Part shown: positions 1 through 8,218 of the stretch, one piece after another | How positions within the stretch are numbered: the first letter of the stretch is position 1 | Layout: every line of letters begins with the position of its first letter | Assembly (NCBI GenBank): GCA_026391355.1 | Contig: JAPLDH010000048.1 | Coordinates: 57,240 to 121,239, forward strand | From: Bacteroidota bacterium | GTDB lineage: Bacteria > Bacteroidota > Bacteroidia > Bacteroidales > FEN-979 | Reading direction: 5' to 3' | DNA: 64,000 nt | Made by a program: the position numbers and the translations under genes | Notes under the pieces: generated by a model | Database searches by the model: none | What the model was told of the DNA's origin: nothing | The model's input: only the letters and a program-made list of their open reading frames with translations

Positions 1-919
1 ATTTCCCAAAATCTTCATCATCATTCATCCTTTTATTTACTGATTCCCATGATTGTACATAATCCCTGATCAGTTCATTTGGGTATTGTACACTGCTTAA
101 TTCAAATTCGATGGACTGTATATAATTATCTTCACAATCTATATTTGGTTCGGAGATAAATGCGGGAACATCTTTTACAGCGATGATATTTTCCGTCGTA
201 AATGCCTTAATATCATAATCTTCTGAAGATGTTCGTCCGCCCTGGAGTCCGGGGGTGATCTGAGATTCATAATGCAGCTTATACATTGCATTTCCCCGTT
301 CACTCTTATATACAGAAAACGGCAGATATCCCTTCGATGAACTTCTATAAACAAAATATTCAGGGATAATATACTGGTATTGACTCCACAGGGCCGGGTA
401 GTTATATTGGAACGTCCATCCCCTGAAATTATAAAGAAAGTCAGAGGTGATCCTATAGGACAATTCAATGATGGACCCCTCCTTTACTTCCGGGAAAGCA
501 AATTTCTGGATGACCAGGTTTTTGCCTTCCTGCTTGTAGATCTTATCGCCGCTTAATTTGGTTTTTACTACTTTCCCATCCGCCAGGTTGTAAGTTACTG
601 CTGAAAGATCATCCAGTTTTTCCCTGCTTATTCCATTCTGGTACAGAGGAATACTCACATCTGCATAGTGGAATGCTGACTTCCTGAATATTTTAATTCT
701 GTAATGCCGGTCGTAAGTAAATTGAAATTTCCTTTCCACATTGATATCAAATCTCGAGTATCCGTTATCGAACAACATCAGGGCATCGGCTGTAGTGTCT
801 TTGTTATACCTGGTCATTTGCAAATCCGATAATTCAATTTTTCCGAATTTCGGTTCTTTAAATTGCCCATTTGCCAATGAAAAAAAAGATAAACAGAAGA
901 TACATAATAGAGTTCTCAT
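1..919 (-). CDS. DUF3857-type transglutaminase-like protein, C-terminus outside window
   Basis: An open frame runs without a stop from an ATG at 919 to the left edge, giving 306 residues of an incomplete protein. It starts with a signal peptide (MRTLLCIFCLSFFSLANG), so the product is probably exported. The body is beta-rich and matches what I know of the DUF3857 domain that precedes a transglutaminase core in Bacteroidota: a segment about putting on a protein at rest (FDINVERKFQFTYDRHYRIKIF), then KEGSIIELSYRI and later VPAFISEPN. The transglutaminase half would lie beyond position 1. The family is often found near T9SS or polysaccharide genes but has no settled function. Start chosen because it gives a clean signal peptide. 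Family assignment is by memory of motifs. Confidence 0.8.
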   Translation of the reverse strand, partial: MRTLLCIFCLSFFSLANGQFKEPKFGKIELSDLQMTRYNKDTTADALMLFDNGYSRFDINVERKFQFTYDRHYRIKIFRKSAFHYADVSIPLYQNGISREKLDDLSAVTYNLADGKVVKTKLSGDKIYKQEGKNLVIQKFAFPEVKEGSIIELSYRITSDFLYNFRGWTFQYNYPALWSQYQYIIPEYFVYRSSSKGYLPFSVYKSERGNAMYKLHYESQITPGLQGGRTSSEDYDIKAFTTENIIAVKDVPAFISEPNIDCEDNYIQSIEFELSSVQYPNELIRDYVQSWESVNKRMNDDEDFGK

Positions 920-989
920 AATAACCTGGTTTTTATTTTAAAATTACGCCGGCCTGATCTCCCATTGGTCATTCAGGGAAGGGATGTTT

Positions 990-1655
990 TTACGTTGTCA
1001 TGGCAACTGCCCTCACCGGTGAGCCATCTGCATTTTCAATCTTTAGTGGTAAACAAATAAAGGTAAAACCAGCGTCAGGAAGTTTATCCAGGTTGGTAAG
1101 GTTCTCTATAAAAAGGATCTCCTTTTCCAGAAAAATATAATGGTTAGGTAAGTTTTCAAAAGTGACTTTCAGTGCCGGGACAATTTTGTCAAGTGAGAAA
1201 GCATCAACACCAACTCCTTTGAGATTGAATTGGGCTAACCATAAAGCGGCTTCCACCGTTGGAGTCGGACAGTCATCAAAATAATTTTCGGTATTCCATT
1301 TCTCCTGCCATCCTGTAAAGAAGAGTACAAAATCGACTTGTCTTATCTGTTCTTCAAAGAATTTTATGTAATTGAGGCCAATCTCCCTCCTACCCTGGCA
1401 GGGAATGACCATAGCTTTTCCCACAAACTTGTCGATAGGGAAATCGCCAAGTGTTTTTCCGTTTTTAAAGATATGGCTTGGGGCATCAATATGGGTTCCG
1501 GTATGCGAAACCATTTTGATTCTGTGTTCAGAAAATCCATCTTTTTCAACAGTATTGATCACCTTAAATTCAGGATTTTCTGTATCTGGATAAACGGTGA
1601 TCTTCTCGTTCAGCAGGTTTGTGAGGTCTATTATTTTTTGTTGCCTGGTTACCAT
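990..1655 (-). CDS. cyclase family protein (kynurenine formamidase-like metal hydrolase)
   Basis: The 221-residue product fits the cyclase/kynurenine formamidase family, which uses a divalent metal to hydrolyse amides or related bonds. The family signature HTGTHIDAPSHI is present at about residues 51-62 and supplies the usual His/Asp/His metal ligands. The N-terminus (IIDLTNLL) is the usual first beta strand. There is no signal peptide, so it should be cytoplasmic. Length is normal for the family (about 210-260). No tryptophan-degradation genes are nearby, so the true substrate cannot be named; kynurenine formamidase is only one possibility. It is followed on the same strand by the DUF3857 gene after about 70 bases. 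Confidence 0.85.
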   Translation of the reverse strand: MVTRQQKIIDLTNLLNEKITVYPDTENPEFKVINTVEKDGFSEHRIKMVSHTGTHIDAPSHIFKNGKTLGDFPIDKFVGKAMVIPCQGRREIGLNYIKFFEEQIRQVDFVLFFTGWQEKWNTENYFDDCPTPTVEAALWLAQFNLKGVGVDAFSLDKIVPALKVTFENLPNHYIFLEKEILFIENLTNLDKLPDAGFTFICLPLKIENADGSPVRAVAMTT

Positions 1656-1812
1656 AAAAATATCATTAGTGAACTAAAAGAAAGGAACAATTTCCGGTCT
1701 GGATTATTCCAATTCAGACCTGCAAAAGTAATGGATTAGCTTGCTCTTTAGGAATGAATAACCGGTTTTCACAGGAAAATAAAATATATTCATGGGCTTA
1801 TTATTGTTTTTA

Positions 1813-1843
1813 TTGACAAATTCAGAATTTACACCTATTTTTG
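1813..1843 (+). promoter_or_regulatory. Bacteroidota-type promoter for the WG-repeat gene
   Basis: TTG at 1813-1815 is followed after 20 bases by TATTTTTG at 1836-1843, matching the Bacteroidota housekeeping consensus TTG-N19/21-TAnnTTTG. The predicted start of transcription lies about 50-55 bases before the ATG at 1905. Confidence 0.6.
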
Positions 1844-1904
1844 TTAGGATTAAATCTGTATGATTTGAGATTTATAATTAGGAGCTTATAAAAACGATAC
1901 GATT

Positions 1905-3101
1905 ATGAGGAATTTACTTATTATTTTAGGACTTTTATTCGCAATTACTGCGAATTGTCAGGTTGATACCAAACCTGAGCAGAACAAGAAAAACAGCAAA
2001 AAGAAACAGTCTTCGAGTGTAACAACGGTTACTCCAGTTACTCCTGTAGTAGTGCCTGAACCCAGGGTTCATCCGAATTGGCTTGCCATGGTGAGGGTGG
2101 CAAAAAACTGGGGGTATATTGATTCAACAGGAACGTACATCATTAATCCACAGTTTGATGATGCAGAAGAATTCACGGAAGGATTTGCAGCCGTAAAAAA
2201 GATGCACGATTGGGGATATATTGATCCAAAAGGACATTTTACCATCAATCCACAATTTGAGCGTGCGGGATTCTTTACTGAAAAGATGGCACGGGTGGTA
2301 AAATTCAAAAAATGGGGTTATATTGATAAAACCGGAACCTTTATCATTAATCCGCAATTCGAGGATGCCGAAGATTTTTCTGATGGATTGGCACGGGTAA
2401 AAAAAGGAGGTTTGTGGGGTGTAATTGATGATAAAGGCAAATACATCATTAACCCGCAGTTTGGTGAATTAGGTGAGTTTTCAGATGACCTGGCACGGGC
2501 CCGGCTTGGTAAACAATGGGGGTTTGTGGATAAAACGGGAAAATGGGTCATTAACCCTCAATTCTCATATGCAGAAACCTTTGATGGTGGTTTTGCCCGG
2601 GTTAAAAAAGGTCTTTTCTGGGGTTATGTGGATAAAACAGGTACCTATGTTATCAATCCGCAATTTGAAGCTGCCGGTGATTTTAACAGCGGTCTTGCAC
2701 GTGCAAAGAAAATGAAAAAATGGGGGTATATTGACAAAAAAGGCGCTTGGCTGGTTAACCCGCAGTTTGACGAAGCAAGTGATTTTTCAGAAGGGTTGGC
2801 AAAAGTGAAGAAATTAAAAAGCTGGGGTTATATTGAAACATCCGGTACTTACGTAATAAATCCACAATTTGATGATGCTATGGATTTCGCTCATGGCAGA
2901 GCCATTGTAAAAATGAAAACCCAATGGGGAATCATCGATAAAAAGGGAACTTACCTGATCAACCCCCAGTTTGATGCACTCCATAAATTTGAAAATGGAT
3001 ATGCAATGGCTCGTAAAGGGCCGAAATGGGGATTTATCAATCTCTCTGGAAAAGTTGTCACTAATTATATGTACGAGCACGCTGGGAATTTTACATATTA
3101 A
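1905..3101 (+). CDS. secreted WG (KWG) beta-repeat protein
   Basis: The 398-residue product has a signal peptide (MRNLLIILGLLFAITANC) whose final Cys suggests either a signal-peptidase I site or a lipoprotein. A Lys/Ser/Thr/Pro/Val-rich linker follows, to about residue 60. The rest is ten tandem repeats of about 33 residues, each beginning WGYID or a variant and centred on INPQF, the signature of WG repeats. The last repeat is degenerate (NYMYEHAGNF). WG repeats are common in Bacteroidota and probably fold as a repeat scaffold; no enzymatic residue is visible. It has its own promoter and stands alone: the upstream gene is divergent and the downstream one is a remnant on the other strand. Confidence 0.9.
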   Translation: MRNLLIILGLLFAITANCQVDTKPEQNKKNSKKKQSSSVTTVTPVTPVVVPEPRVHPNWLAMVRVAKNWGYIDSTGTYIINPQFDDAEEFTEGFAAVKKMHDWGYIDPKGHFTINPQFERAGFFTEKMARVVKFKKWGYIDKTGTFIINPQFEDAEDFSDGLARVKKGGLWGVIDDKGKYIINPQFGELGEFSDDLARARLGKQWGFVDKTGKWVINPQFSYAETFDGGFARVKKGLFWGYVDKTGTYVINPQFEAAGDFNSGLARAKKMKKWGYIDKKGAWLVNPQFDEASDFSEGLAKVKKLKSWGYIETSGTYVINPQFDDAMDFAHGRAIVKMKTQWGIIDKKGTYLINPQFDALHKFENGYAMARKGPKWGFINLSGKVVTNYMYEHAGNFTY

Positions 3102-3102
3102 G

Positions 3103-3577
3103 CTAATTATCTGAAAATGCATGTACAGTAAGGTGATTTGTCACAGGATTTGGAAAGATATTGGTTTTAACCGTATGTTTCCCGTCGATACCTGTAATCA
3201 GCAGCGCTGAATCCACGGCAATGATCGTACGGTATTATCTGTAATTGTATTTGCATTGAGGGTGTCGTAAAGGATATTTGATGCCGGCATATCGGTATAG
3301 GTGATCGTGCATTTGACGGTTCTCTTAAGAGAATCAAAAGCAGGAATGGTTACGGGAAATGCACTTGTGTTCATGATGCTCACATCCATTGCGGAAAGCT
3401 GAATACCATTCTGGCCCCACTCAAAAACCCCATTCTGGTCGAGCATGTAAACAAACATCTCATTGTTACTCGTCCTGATATCCTGGAAAGCAATCACGAC
3501 TCCGTTATCGCTCAGTAATTTCATATCATAATCGGTGATTCAGGTCATAGAGGTATGATTGCTCACCTGGAAAAATA
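3103..3577 (-). pseudogene. decayed 3' end of a T9SS-exported protein
   Basis: On the minus strand a coding-like stretch reads ITDYDMKLLSDNGVVIAFQD from about 3539 and continues to about 3225. It then needs a frame change to continue as SALLITGIDGKHTV and KTNIFPNPVTNHLTV before a stop at 3103-3105. IFPNP followed by a hydrophobic strand is the typical start of a type A T9SS sorting domain. Upstream the same frame is interrupted by a TGA (QVSNHTSMT then stop), and further upstream at 3578-3790 another frame reads LTAGLDPEFGTFPINVYVF, so the gene seems to have at least three lesions. No start codon or signal peptide remains. The rest of 3578-3896 holds no intact gene that I can support. Confidence 0.6.
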
Positions 3578-3823
3578 GTTAAATACATATACATTAATGG
3601 GAAATGTTCCAAACTCTGGGTCGAGTCCTGCGGTTAATGTATCTTTTGCCCATTTGCAGAATTTTTTCGATAATAAGGCCTGTGAAGCATCGGTAGAAGC
3701 AATCTCCAATAACGCATTGGTCCAAATAGCAAAGAAATATGCGCAAAAATACGTATCTCAGGAATATAAAAATACGTTGTAAAATCACGTCGATAACGCC
3801 TGTAAAATAAGGCATTTCAGCTC

Positions 3824-3855
3824 TTGATTCCGCTCTCCGTGCTGCCGTACCTTTA
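3824..3855 (+). promoter_or_regulatory. probable promoter for the small secreted protein
   Basis: TTG at 3824-3826 and TACCTTTA at 3848-3855 are 21 bases apart, one base off the TAnnTTTG consensus. It lies about 45 bases before the ATG at 3897. Confidence 0.4.
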
Positions 3856-3896
3856 CATCATGAAAAACAAGTAAAAACAATCAAAAAACAAAAGCC

Positions 3897-4313
3897 ATGA
3901 AAACAACAAAAACAATCGCAGCCCTTTGCATCGCAATGATTTTCTTCGGATTAACCGCATTAGCCGGCAAACCAACCATTAAACCTGAAGTTCAAAGGGG
4001 AACAATCAAATACCTGGTGAACATTCATGTTCCTGTTGGGATTAATATTCCTGACGTCCAGCTTTTTGTTAAGATAACAGATGAACACAACCGTTTGGTA
4101 GATCTTCCCCAGCAATTTCGTTTCGGAACAGTGTCTTACGTCTTTGGTGAACAAGGTCCTGTAACCGGAACCCGGATTGCATGGATTGTCCAGTCAAACA
4201 ATGATGGGCCAAAAATTCCACTCTGGGGTAACAATGATATCAAGACCGGAACATTTTTGCCGGGTCACCTCTATCAGTTCGACATTTATCCTGGAACAGG
4301 AAAACCTGACTGA
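3897..4313 (+). CDS. small secreted protein of unknown function
   Basis: The 138-residue product starts with a clear signal peptide (MKTTKTIAALCIAMIFFGLT then ALAG), so it is exported. The mature part of about 115 residues is rich in beta-strand-forming residues (TIKYLVNIHVPV, VQLFVKITDEHNR) and ends GHLYQFDIYPGTGKPD. I do not recognise the family. It is flanked by a likely promoter upstream and a strong hairpin terminator 16 bases after the stop, so it is probably a single-gene transcript. Confidence 0.75.
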   Translation: MKTTKTIAALCIAMIFFGLTALAGKPTIKPEVQRGTIKYLVNIHVPVGINIPDVQLFVKITDEHNRLVDLPQQFRFGTVSYVFGEQGPVTGTRIAWIVQSNNDGPKIPLWGNNDIKTGTFLPGHLYQFDIYPGTGKPD

Positions 4314-4329
4314 GAAACGATAACGGATA

Positions 4330-4370
4330 AAAAAGAAGAGGCCGTCCCAATGGGGCGGTTTCTTCTTTTT
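4330..4370. terminator. strong intrinsic terminator hairpin
   Basis: A 19-bp stem (A330-C348 of this kilobase paired with G352-T370, three of the pairs G-U) closes a three-base loop. It has A-tracts on one side and a T-tract on the other, so it can act in both directions. It ends the transcript of the small secreted protein. Confidence 0.8.
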
Positions 4371-4403
4371 ATCGGTATCTTTACAATTCAATTCCCTGAT
4401 CTT

Positions 4404-5189
4404 ATGAATCCACCCCCCATTGCAATCATTACCGGCGCGTATGGAGCAATCGGTAAAGCCATCTCCCTGCAAATGGTACAAAAAGGATATACAACGGTAC
4501 TGAGTGGGAAGGATGAATCAAAACTGAAATCAACCGTTGATGAAATCCGTAAAATAACCGGTAATCCGAATGTTCGTTTTGAAGCTGTCGATCTTTCCTT
4601 GAAATCAGGTATTAAAGCGATGGCTGACAGATGGGATGGCCCGCTGCATCTATTGATCAACAATGCCTGCACAGCTCCCCGGCAAAGAACCGAAACTTCA
4701 GAAGGAATTGAAATGGAGTTTGCAACGAACGTCCTTGGTTATTTCTGGATGATCGTATATTTCAGGAAATTTTTACAATACCAGGAAGATGCAAGGATTA
4801 TAAACGTGGCCAGTTATTGGGCGGGGGAACTCGACCTGAATGACCTGGAATTTAAAATAAGAAGGTATGATAACGATACAGCATACCGGCAATCAAAACA
4901 AGCCGACCGGATGCTTACCGCAGCTTTTGCAGAAAAGCTGAAGAAATACGGAATAGCGATCAACTCTTGTCATCCAGGAGATGTAAACTCTAAACTCAGC
5001 AATAGCCTTGGTTTTGGTGGTCATGAAACACCCGCCGAAGGAGCGGTCACTCCTGTCTGGCTTGCGACAGATCCCGCACTGAAGGGTATTACCGGGAAGT
5101 ATTTTGCAAATAAAAGCGAATCTTTCTGCCAATTCTCACAGGACACAAAAGCCATTGAAGAACTCTATGCCACTTGTGAAGGATATTGA
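4404..5189 (+). CDS. short-chain dehydrogenase/reductase (retinol-dehydrogenase-like)
   Basis: A 261-residue NAD(P)-dependent oxidoreductase of the classical SDR fold. Visible motifs are the dinucleotide-binding TGAYGAIG near residue 9, LINNA for the adenine-ring strand, the catalytic serine in INVASYW, and the catalytic YxxxK in AYRQSKQAD. The C-terminal HPGDVNSKL resembles the retinol dehydrogenase/WW-domain oxidoreductase subgroup. The frame extends upstream to 4350, but that part lies inside the terminator hairpin; the ATG at 4404 places the Rossmann strand (IAIITG) at the usual distance. The substrate cannot be told. TATCTTTA at 4375-4382 may be its -7 element. Confidence 0.88.
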   Translation: MNPPPIAIITGAYGAIGKAISLQMVQKGYTTVLSGKDESKLKSTVDEIRKITGNPNVRFEAVDLSLKSGIKAMADRWDGPLHLLINNACTAPRQRTETSEGIEMEFATNVLGYFWMIVYFRKFLQYQEDARIINVASYWAGELDLNDLEFKIRRYDNDTAYRQSKQADRMLTAAFAEKLKKYGIAINSCHPGDVNSKLSNSLGFGGHETPAEGAVTPVWLATDPALKGITGKYFANKSESFCQFSQDTKAIEELYATCEGY

Positions 5190-5218
5190 GATAAACGCCT
5201 GTACTTCCTGCTGATTAC

Positions 5219-5542
5219 TTAGTCCACTATTACTGCTGTTCCGTAACAGATAACCTCCGTAACCCCGCTCATGATCTCAGTTGTGTCGTATCTGACACCG
5301 ATAACTGCATTGCCTCCCAATTGCTCGGCATGAGCGATCATGATATCAAATGACTCTTTTCTCGTTCTCTCGCACAGCTCTGTGTAAAGGGTTATATTCC
5401 CCCCGGCCAGTGTTTGAAACGCGGCTCCGATATTGCCAAAGATCGAACGCGATCTGACGGTAACACCCCTTACCACCCCCAGGTTTTGGATAATCTTGTA
5501 CCCATAAATCTCAAAAGAGGTAGATGTTTTTTTTAATTCCAT
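5219..5542 (-). CDS. YbjQ/UPF0145 family protein
   Basis: The 107-residue product matches the YbjQ (UPF0145, DUF74) family, small homo-oligomeric proteins sometimes called heavy-metal-binding domain proteins. Characteristic parts are GVVRGVTVRSRSIFGNIGAAF in the N-terminal half, RKESFDIMIAHAEQLGGNAV in the helix and IGVRYDTTE, then a closing YGTAVIV strand. Length is normal. Function in the cell is unknown. It converges on the SDR gene, with 29 bases between the stops. A TAACTTTG element lies upstream on its strand at 5571-5578, but I see no matching -33 element. Confidence 0.9.
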   Translation of the reverse strand: MELKKTSTSFEIYGYKIIQNLGVVRGVTVRSRSIFGNIGAAFQTLAGGNITLYTELCERTRKESFDIMIAHAEQLGGNAVIGVRYDTTEIMSGVTEVICYGTAVIVD

Positions 5543-5770
5543 GATTGATATGTTAATTTGTTTAGGGTAACAAAGTTATAAAAGGAAACCGAGAAATTTT
5601 ACATTTTCAACACAAAAGGTTGGAATTGGACATTATATTTTATATTAAATTGCACAAGAAATAATTTACGAATAACGATTTACGACTTTAGATTGAATTT
5701 TGGACTTACGATTTTAGAGGTACGAATAATTATTCTATTGCCCATTGCCTATTGCATATTGCCATTTTTC

Positions 5771-5812
5771 TAATGACTAATGACTAATGACTAATGACTA
5801 ATGACAAATGAC
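5771..5812 (+). repeat. (TAATGAC)n heptamer tandem repeat running into a start codon
   Basis: Five perfect TAATGAC units (5771-5805) and a sixth variant AAATGAC. Each unit contains a stop-start overlap (TAATG), and the ATG used by the APC permease at 5801 sits in the fifth unit. The spacer before it, 5640-5770, contains related low-complexity words (ACGAATAACGATTTACGAC, TATTGCCCATTGCC) and no gene. Confidence 0.9.
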
Positions 5813-7309
5813 ACCTCCTTCAAAAAAAGCCTGAACCTGTTCGATTCTACTGCTCTTGTTGCAGGGTCGATGATCGGTTCGGGGATTTTCATTGTTAGTG
5901 CAGATATTGCAAGAACCGTCGGGTCACCTGGCTGGCTCATGCTGGTCTGGATCATCACAGGGTTTCTGACATTATTTGCCGCACTTAGTTACGGTGAACT
6001 GGCAGGAATGTTCCCAAAGGCAGGTGGACAGTATGTCTACCTGAAGGAGGCCTACAATCCATTGATCGGCTTCCTTTATGGGTGGACATTGTTTCTGGTT
6101 ATCCAGACAGGCACAATTGCCGCTGTTGCCATGGCTTTCGCCAAATTTTTCGGGGTACTCATCCCCTCTGTTTCAGAATCCGTTGTGTGGTTCAGTTTGA
6201 AGTTTATCCAGATCGGACCTGTTGACCTCGGAATATATACGATCAAACAATTTGATCTCGGTTTTGTTAACTTCGGACCGGTACAGATCGTTGCCATCTT
6301 ATCTGTGGTTTTCCTAACCTGGTTGAATTCGCGTGGAATCAAGGAAGGCAAGCGTGTTCAGAACATTTTTACCACCGGGAAAGTGGCCTTGTTACTTTTA
6401 TTTATCATCATCGGACTTGGATTCGCAATGAATGCTAATGCCATCCATCTGAATACATCGATTTTTTGGGATGCCAGGCAGCATATGAAGGGGGCACCCA
6501 TCATTCCGTTGACAGGATTCGCGATCATTGCCGCAATTGGTATGGCTTCAGTTGGCTCGTTATTCTCGTCTGATGCCTGGAACAATATTACTTTCACTGC
6601 AGGAGAGGTGATCAATCCGCGAAAGAATATCCCGATGAGTTTGTTTCTCGGGACATTTATCGTTACAATCCTTTACCTGCTCGCAAATGTTGTTTTTATT
6701 ACGGTACTTCCGCTGCGTGGGTCTCAGGATGGTGCAACCATTATGGAAAGGGGTATGCAGTTCGTACAGAATGAACGGCTTGCTACCGCCACAATTTCCG
6801 GAGTATTCGGGGATTATGCCGCCATGATCATGGCAATTTTTATTGTCATCTCAACATTTGGCTGTAATAATGGATTGATCCTATCCGGCGCTAGGGTCTA
6901 TTATGCAATGTCAAATGATGGTATCTTCTTTAAGAAAGCCGGTAACCTGAACAGGAAAGCTGTTCCAGCAACCGGCCTTATCTTCCAGTGCATATGGGCA
7001 AGCCTTCTTTGCTTGTCGGGAACCTACGGTCAGTTGCTCGATTATGTTGTATTTGCCGTTCTGCTTTTCTATGTCCTGACCATCGCCGGATTATTCATCC
7101 TCCGCATCCGACACCCTGAATATGATCGCCCATACAAAGCTTTTGGCTATCCTGTGATCCCTGTTATTTACATCCTTCTTGCCACCCTCATCATGGCGAT
7201 ATTATTATATTTTAAACCAGGTTATACCTGGCCGGGCTTAATTATCGTTCTTCTTGGTATCCCTGTGTATTTCTTCCGGGGTAAAAGAAAAACTGAAATC
7301 CAACCTTAA
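5801..7309 (+). CDS. APC-family amino acid permease
   Basis: A 502-residue inner-membrane transporter of the amino acid-polyamine-organocation superfamily. The first helix carries the family signature GSMIGSGIFIVSADIA (about residues 22-37), where the unwound GSGIF binds the substrate amine and carboxyl groups. About twelve or thirteen hydrophobic segments follow, with conserved GELAGMFPKAGGQYVYLKEA after TM2 and the FAVLLFYVLTIAGLFILR region late in the protein, and a basic tail. Sequence resembles the LAT/YfnA-like branch. The start codon lies inside a heptamer repeat. The next gene follows after 6 bases, so the two are probably cotranscribed. Confidence 0.92.
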   Translation: MTNDTSFKKSLNLFDSTALVAGSMIGSGIFIVSADIARTVGSPGWLMLVWIITGFLTLFAALSYGELAGMFPKAGGQYVYLKEAYNPLIGFLYGWTLFLVIQTGTIAAVAMAFAKFFGVLIPSVSESVVWFSLKFIQIGPVDLGIYTIKQFDLGFVNFGPVQIVAILSVVFLTWLNSRGIKEGKRVQNIFTTGKVALLLLFIIIGLGFAMNANAIHLNTSIFWDARQHMKGAPIIPLTGFAIIAAIGMASVGSLFSSDAWNNITFTAGEVINPRKNIPMSLFLGTFIVTILYLLANVVFITVLPLRGSQDGATIMERGMQFVQNERLATATISGVFGDYAAMIMAIFIVISTFGCNNGLILSGARVYYAMSNDGIFFKKAGNLNRKAVPATGLIFQCIWASLLCLSGTYGQLLDYVVFAVLLFYVLTIAGLFILRIRHPEYDRPYKAFGYPVIPVIYILLATLIMAILLYFKPGYTWPGLIIVLLGIPVYFFRGKRKTEIQP

Positions 7310-7315
7310 CCTGAC

Positions 7316-8140
7316 GTGGACAAGAAAAAACTGATTACCACTAATTTTGCAATCATTTTACTTCTTTTTCCGAGCCTGCTTCCGGGGCAATGTTTCACCG
7401 GAAATAATAATTTCGGGGTTGGAGAGGAAATTACCTATGAAGTAACTTACAACATTGGTCCTATCTGGATGGAAGCCGGAAAGGTGACATTCGCAGTCAT
7501 ACGGGATAACACATTGGCAAAAGAATCATGGCACTTTAAAAGTACAGGGATTACTTATCCTGAATATGACCTTTTTTTTAAGGTCAGGGATTATTTTGAT
7601 TCATGGATCGATCCCAAGACATTTCATTCCTACGAATTCCGGAGATATACCTATGAAGGGGGTTATACACTGTTAAACACCCTGCACTTTGATTATCAGC
7701 AAAACAGGATCATTTCCAACACCAAAACAAACAATAATCCTCAACGTCATGATACCCTTGCTATTCATCCATGCACTTTCGATATGCTTTCAGCCGTATA
7801 TTATGCAAGGACACTGAATATCTCTCAACTCAAAAAGGATCAAAAAATTCCAATCACCTTGATCATTGATGACAGCATTTACTATATTCATATCCGTTCT
7901 CTTGGAAAAGAGATTATCGAAAACCGTGATGGAAATAAATACCGATGTATTAAATTTGCTGCCAGGATGATCCAGGGAACGATCTTCAGGGAGGATGAGG
8001 ATGTTATCGTGTGGGTTACGGATGATGATAACCGGATCCCCATTTATATTGAAGCAAAGATCATCGTGGGAAGCGTCAAAGCATTTCTGAAATCTGCGAA
8101 GGGGTTGAGAAATGCCATGACAGCGAAAGTGAAGAACTAA
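7316..8140 (+). CDS. DUF3108 domain-containing secreted protein
   Basis: The 274-residue protein begins with a GTG codon at 7316; the hydrophobic signal peptide directly after it (TTNFAIILLLFPSLLPGQC) supports that start. The mature part begins FGVGEEITYEVTYNIGPIW and continues AGKVTFAV, the typical opening of DUF3108 proteins, followed by repeated beta strands (YDLFFKVRDYFDSWID, HSYEFRRYTYEGGY) and a final VWVTDDDNRIPIYIEAKI. DUF3108 is thought to form a periplasmic beta-sandwich or lipocalin-like fold; its function is not known. It lies 6 bases after the permease gene. Confidence 0.85.
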   Translation: MDKKKLITTNFAIILLLFPSLLPGQCFTGNNNFGVGEEITYEVTYNIGPIWMEAGKVTFAVIRDNTLAKESWHFKSTGITYPEYDLFFKVRDYFDSWIDPKTFHSYEFRRYTYEGGYTLLNTLHFDYQQNRIISNTKTNNNPQRHDTLAIHPCTFDMLSAVYYARTLNISQLKKDQKIPITLIIDDSIYYIHIRSLGKEIIENRDGNKYRCIKFAARMIQGTIFREDEDVIVWVTDDDNRIPIYIEAKIIVGSVKAFLKSAKGLRNAMTAKVKN

Positions 8141-8144
8141 ACCG

Positions 8145-8194
8145 CCTCACCCCCTGCACCCCCTCTCCTGAAGGAGAGGGGGACGGCAGTGAGG
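8145..8194. repeat. nested palindromic spacer repeat (REP-like), copy 1
   Basis: An outer pair CCTCAC/GTGAGG (8145-8150 and 8189-8194) encloses an inner 11-bp stem CCCCCTCTCCT/AGGAGAGGGGG (8159-8169 and 8172-8182). It may act as a terminator after the DUF3108 gene. A related, partly decayed copy is at 10322-10358. Confidence 0.75.
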
Positions 8195-8218
8195 TAAATT
8201 AACTTAATAAAATATGCT

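Noticed and set aside
3597..3782. Plus-strand open frame of 61 codons (MGNVPNSGSSPAV...)
   Set aside because: The opposite strand reads a more protein-like sequence (LTAGLDPEFGTFPINVYVF) belonging to the decayed T9SS gene; no ribosome site precedes the ATG.
4350..4403. Upstream extension of the SDR gene by 18 codons
   Set aside because: It lies within the terminator hairpin of the preceding gene and adds residues before the Rossmann strand that the family does not have.
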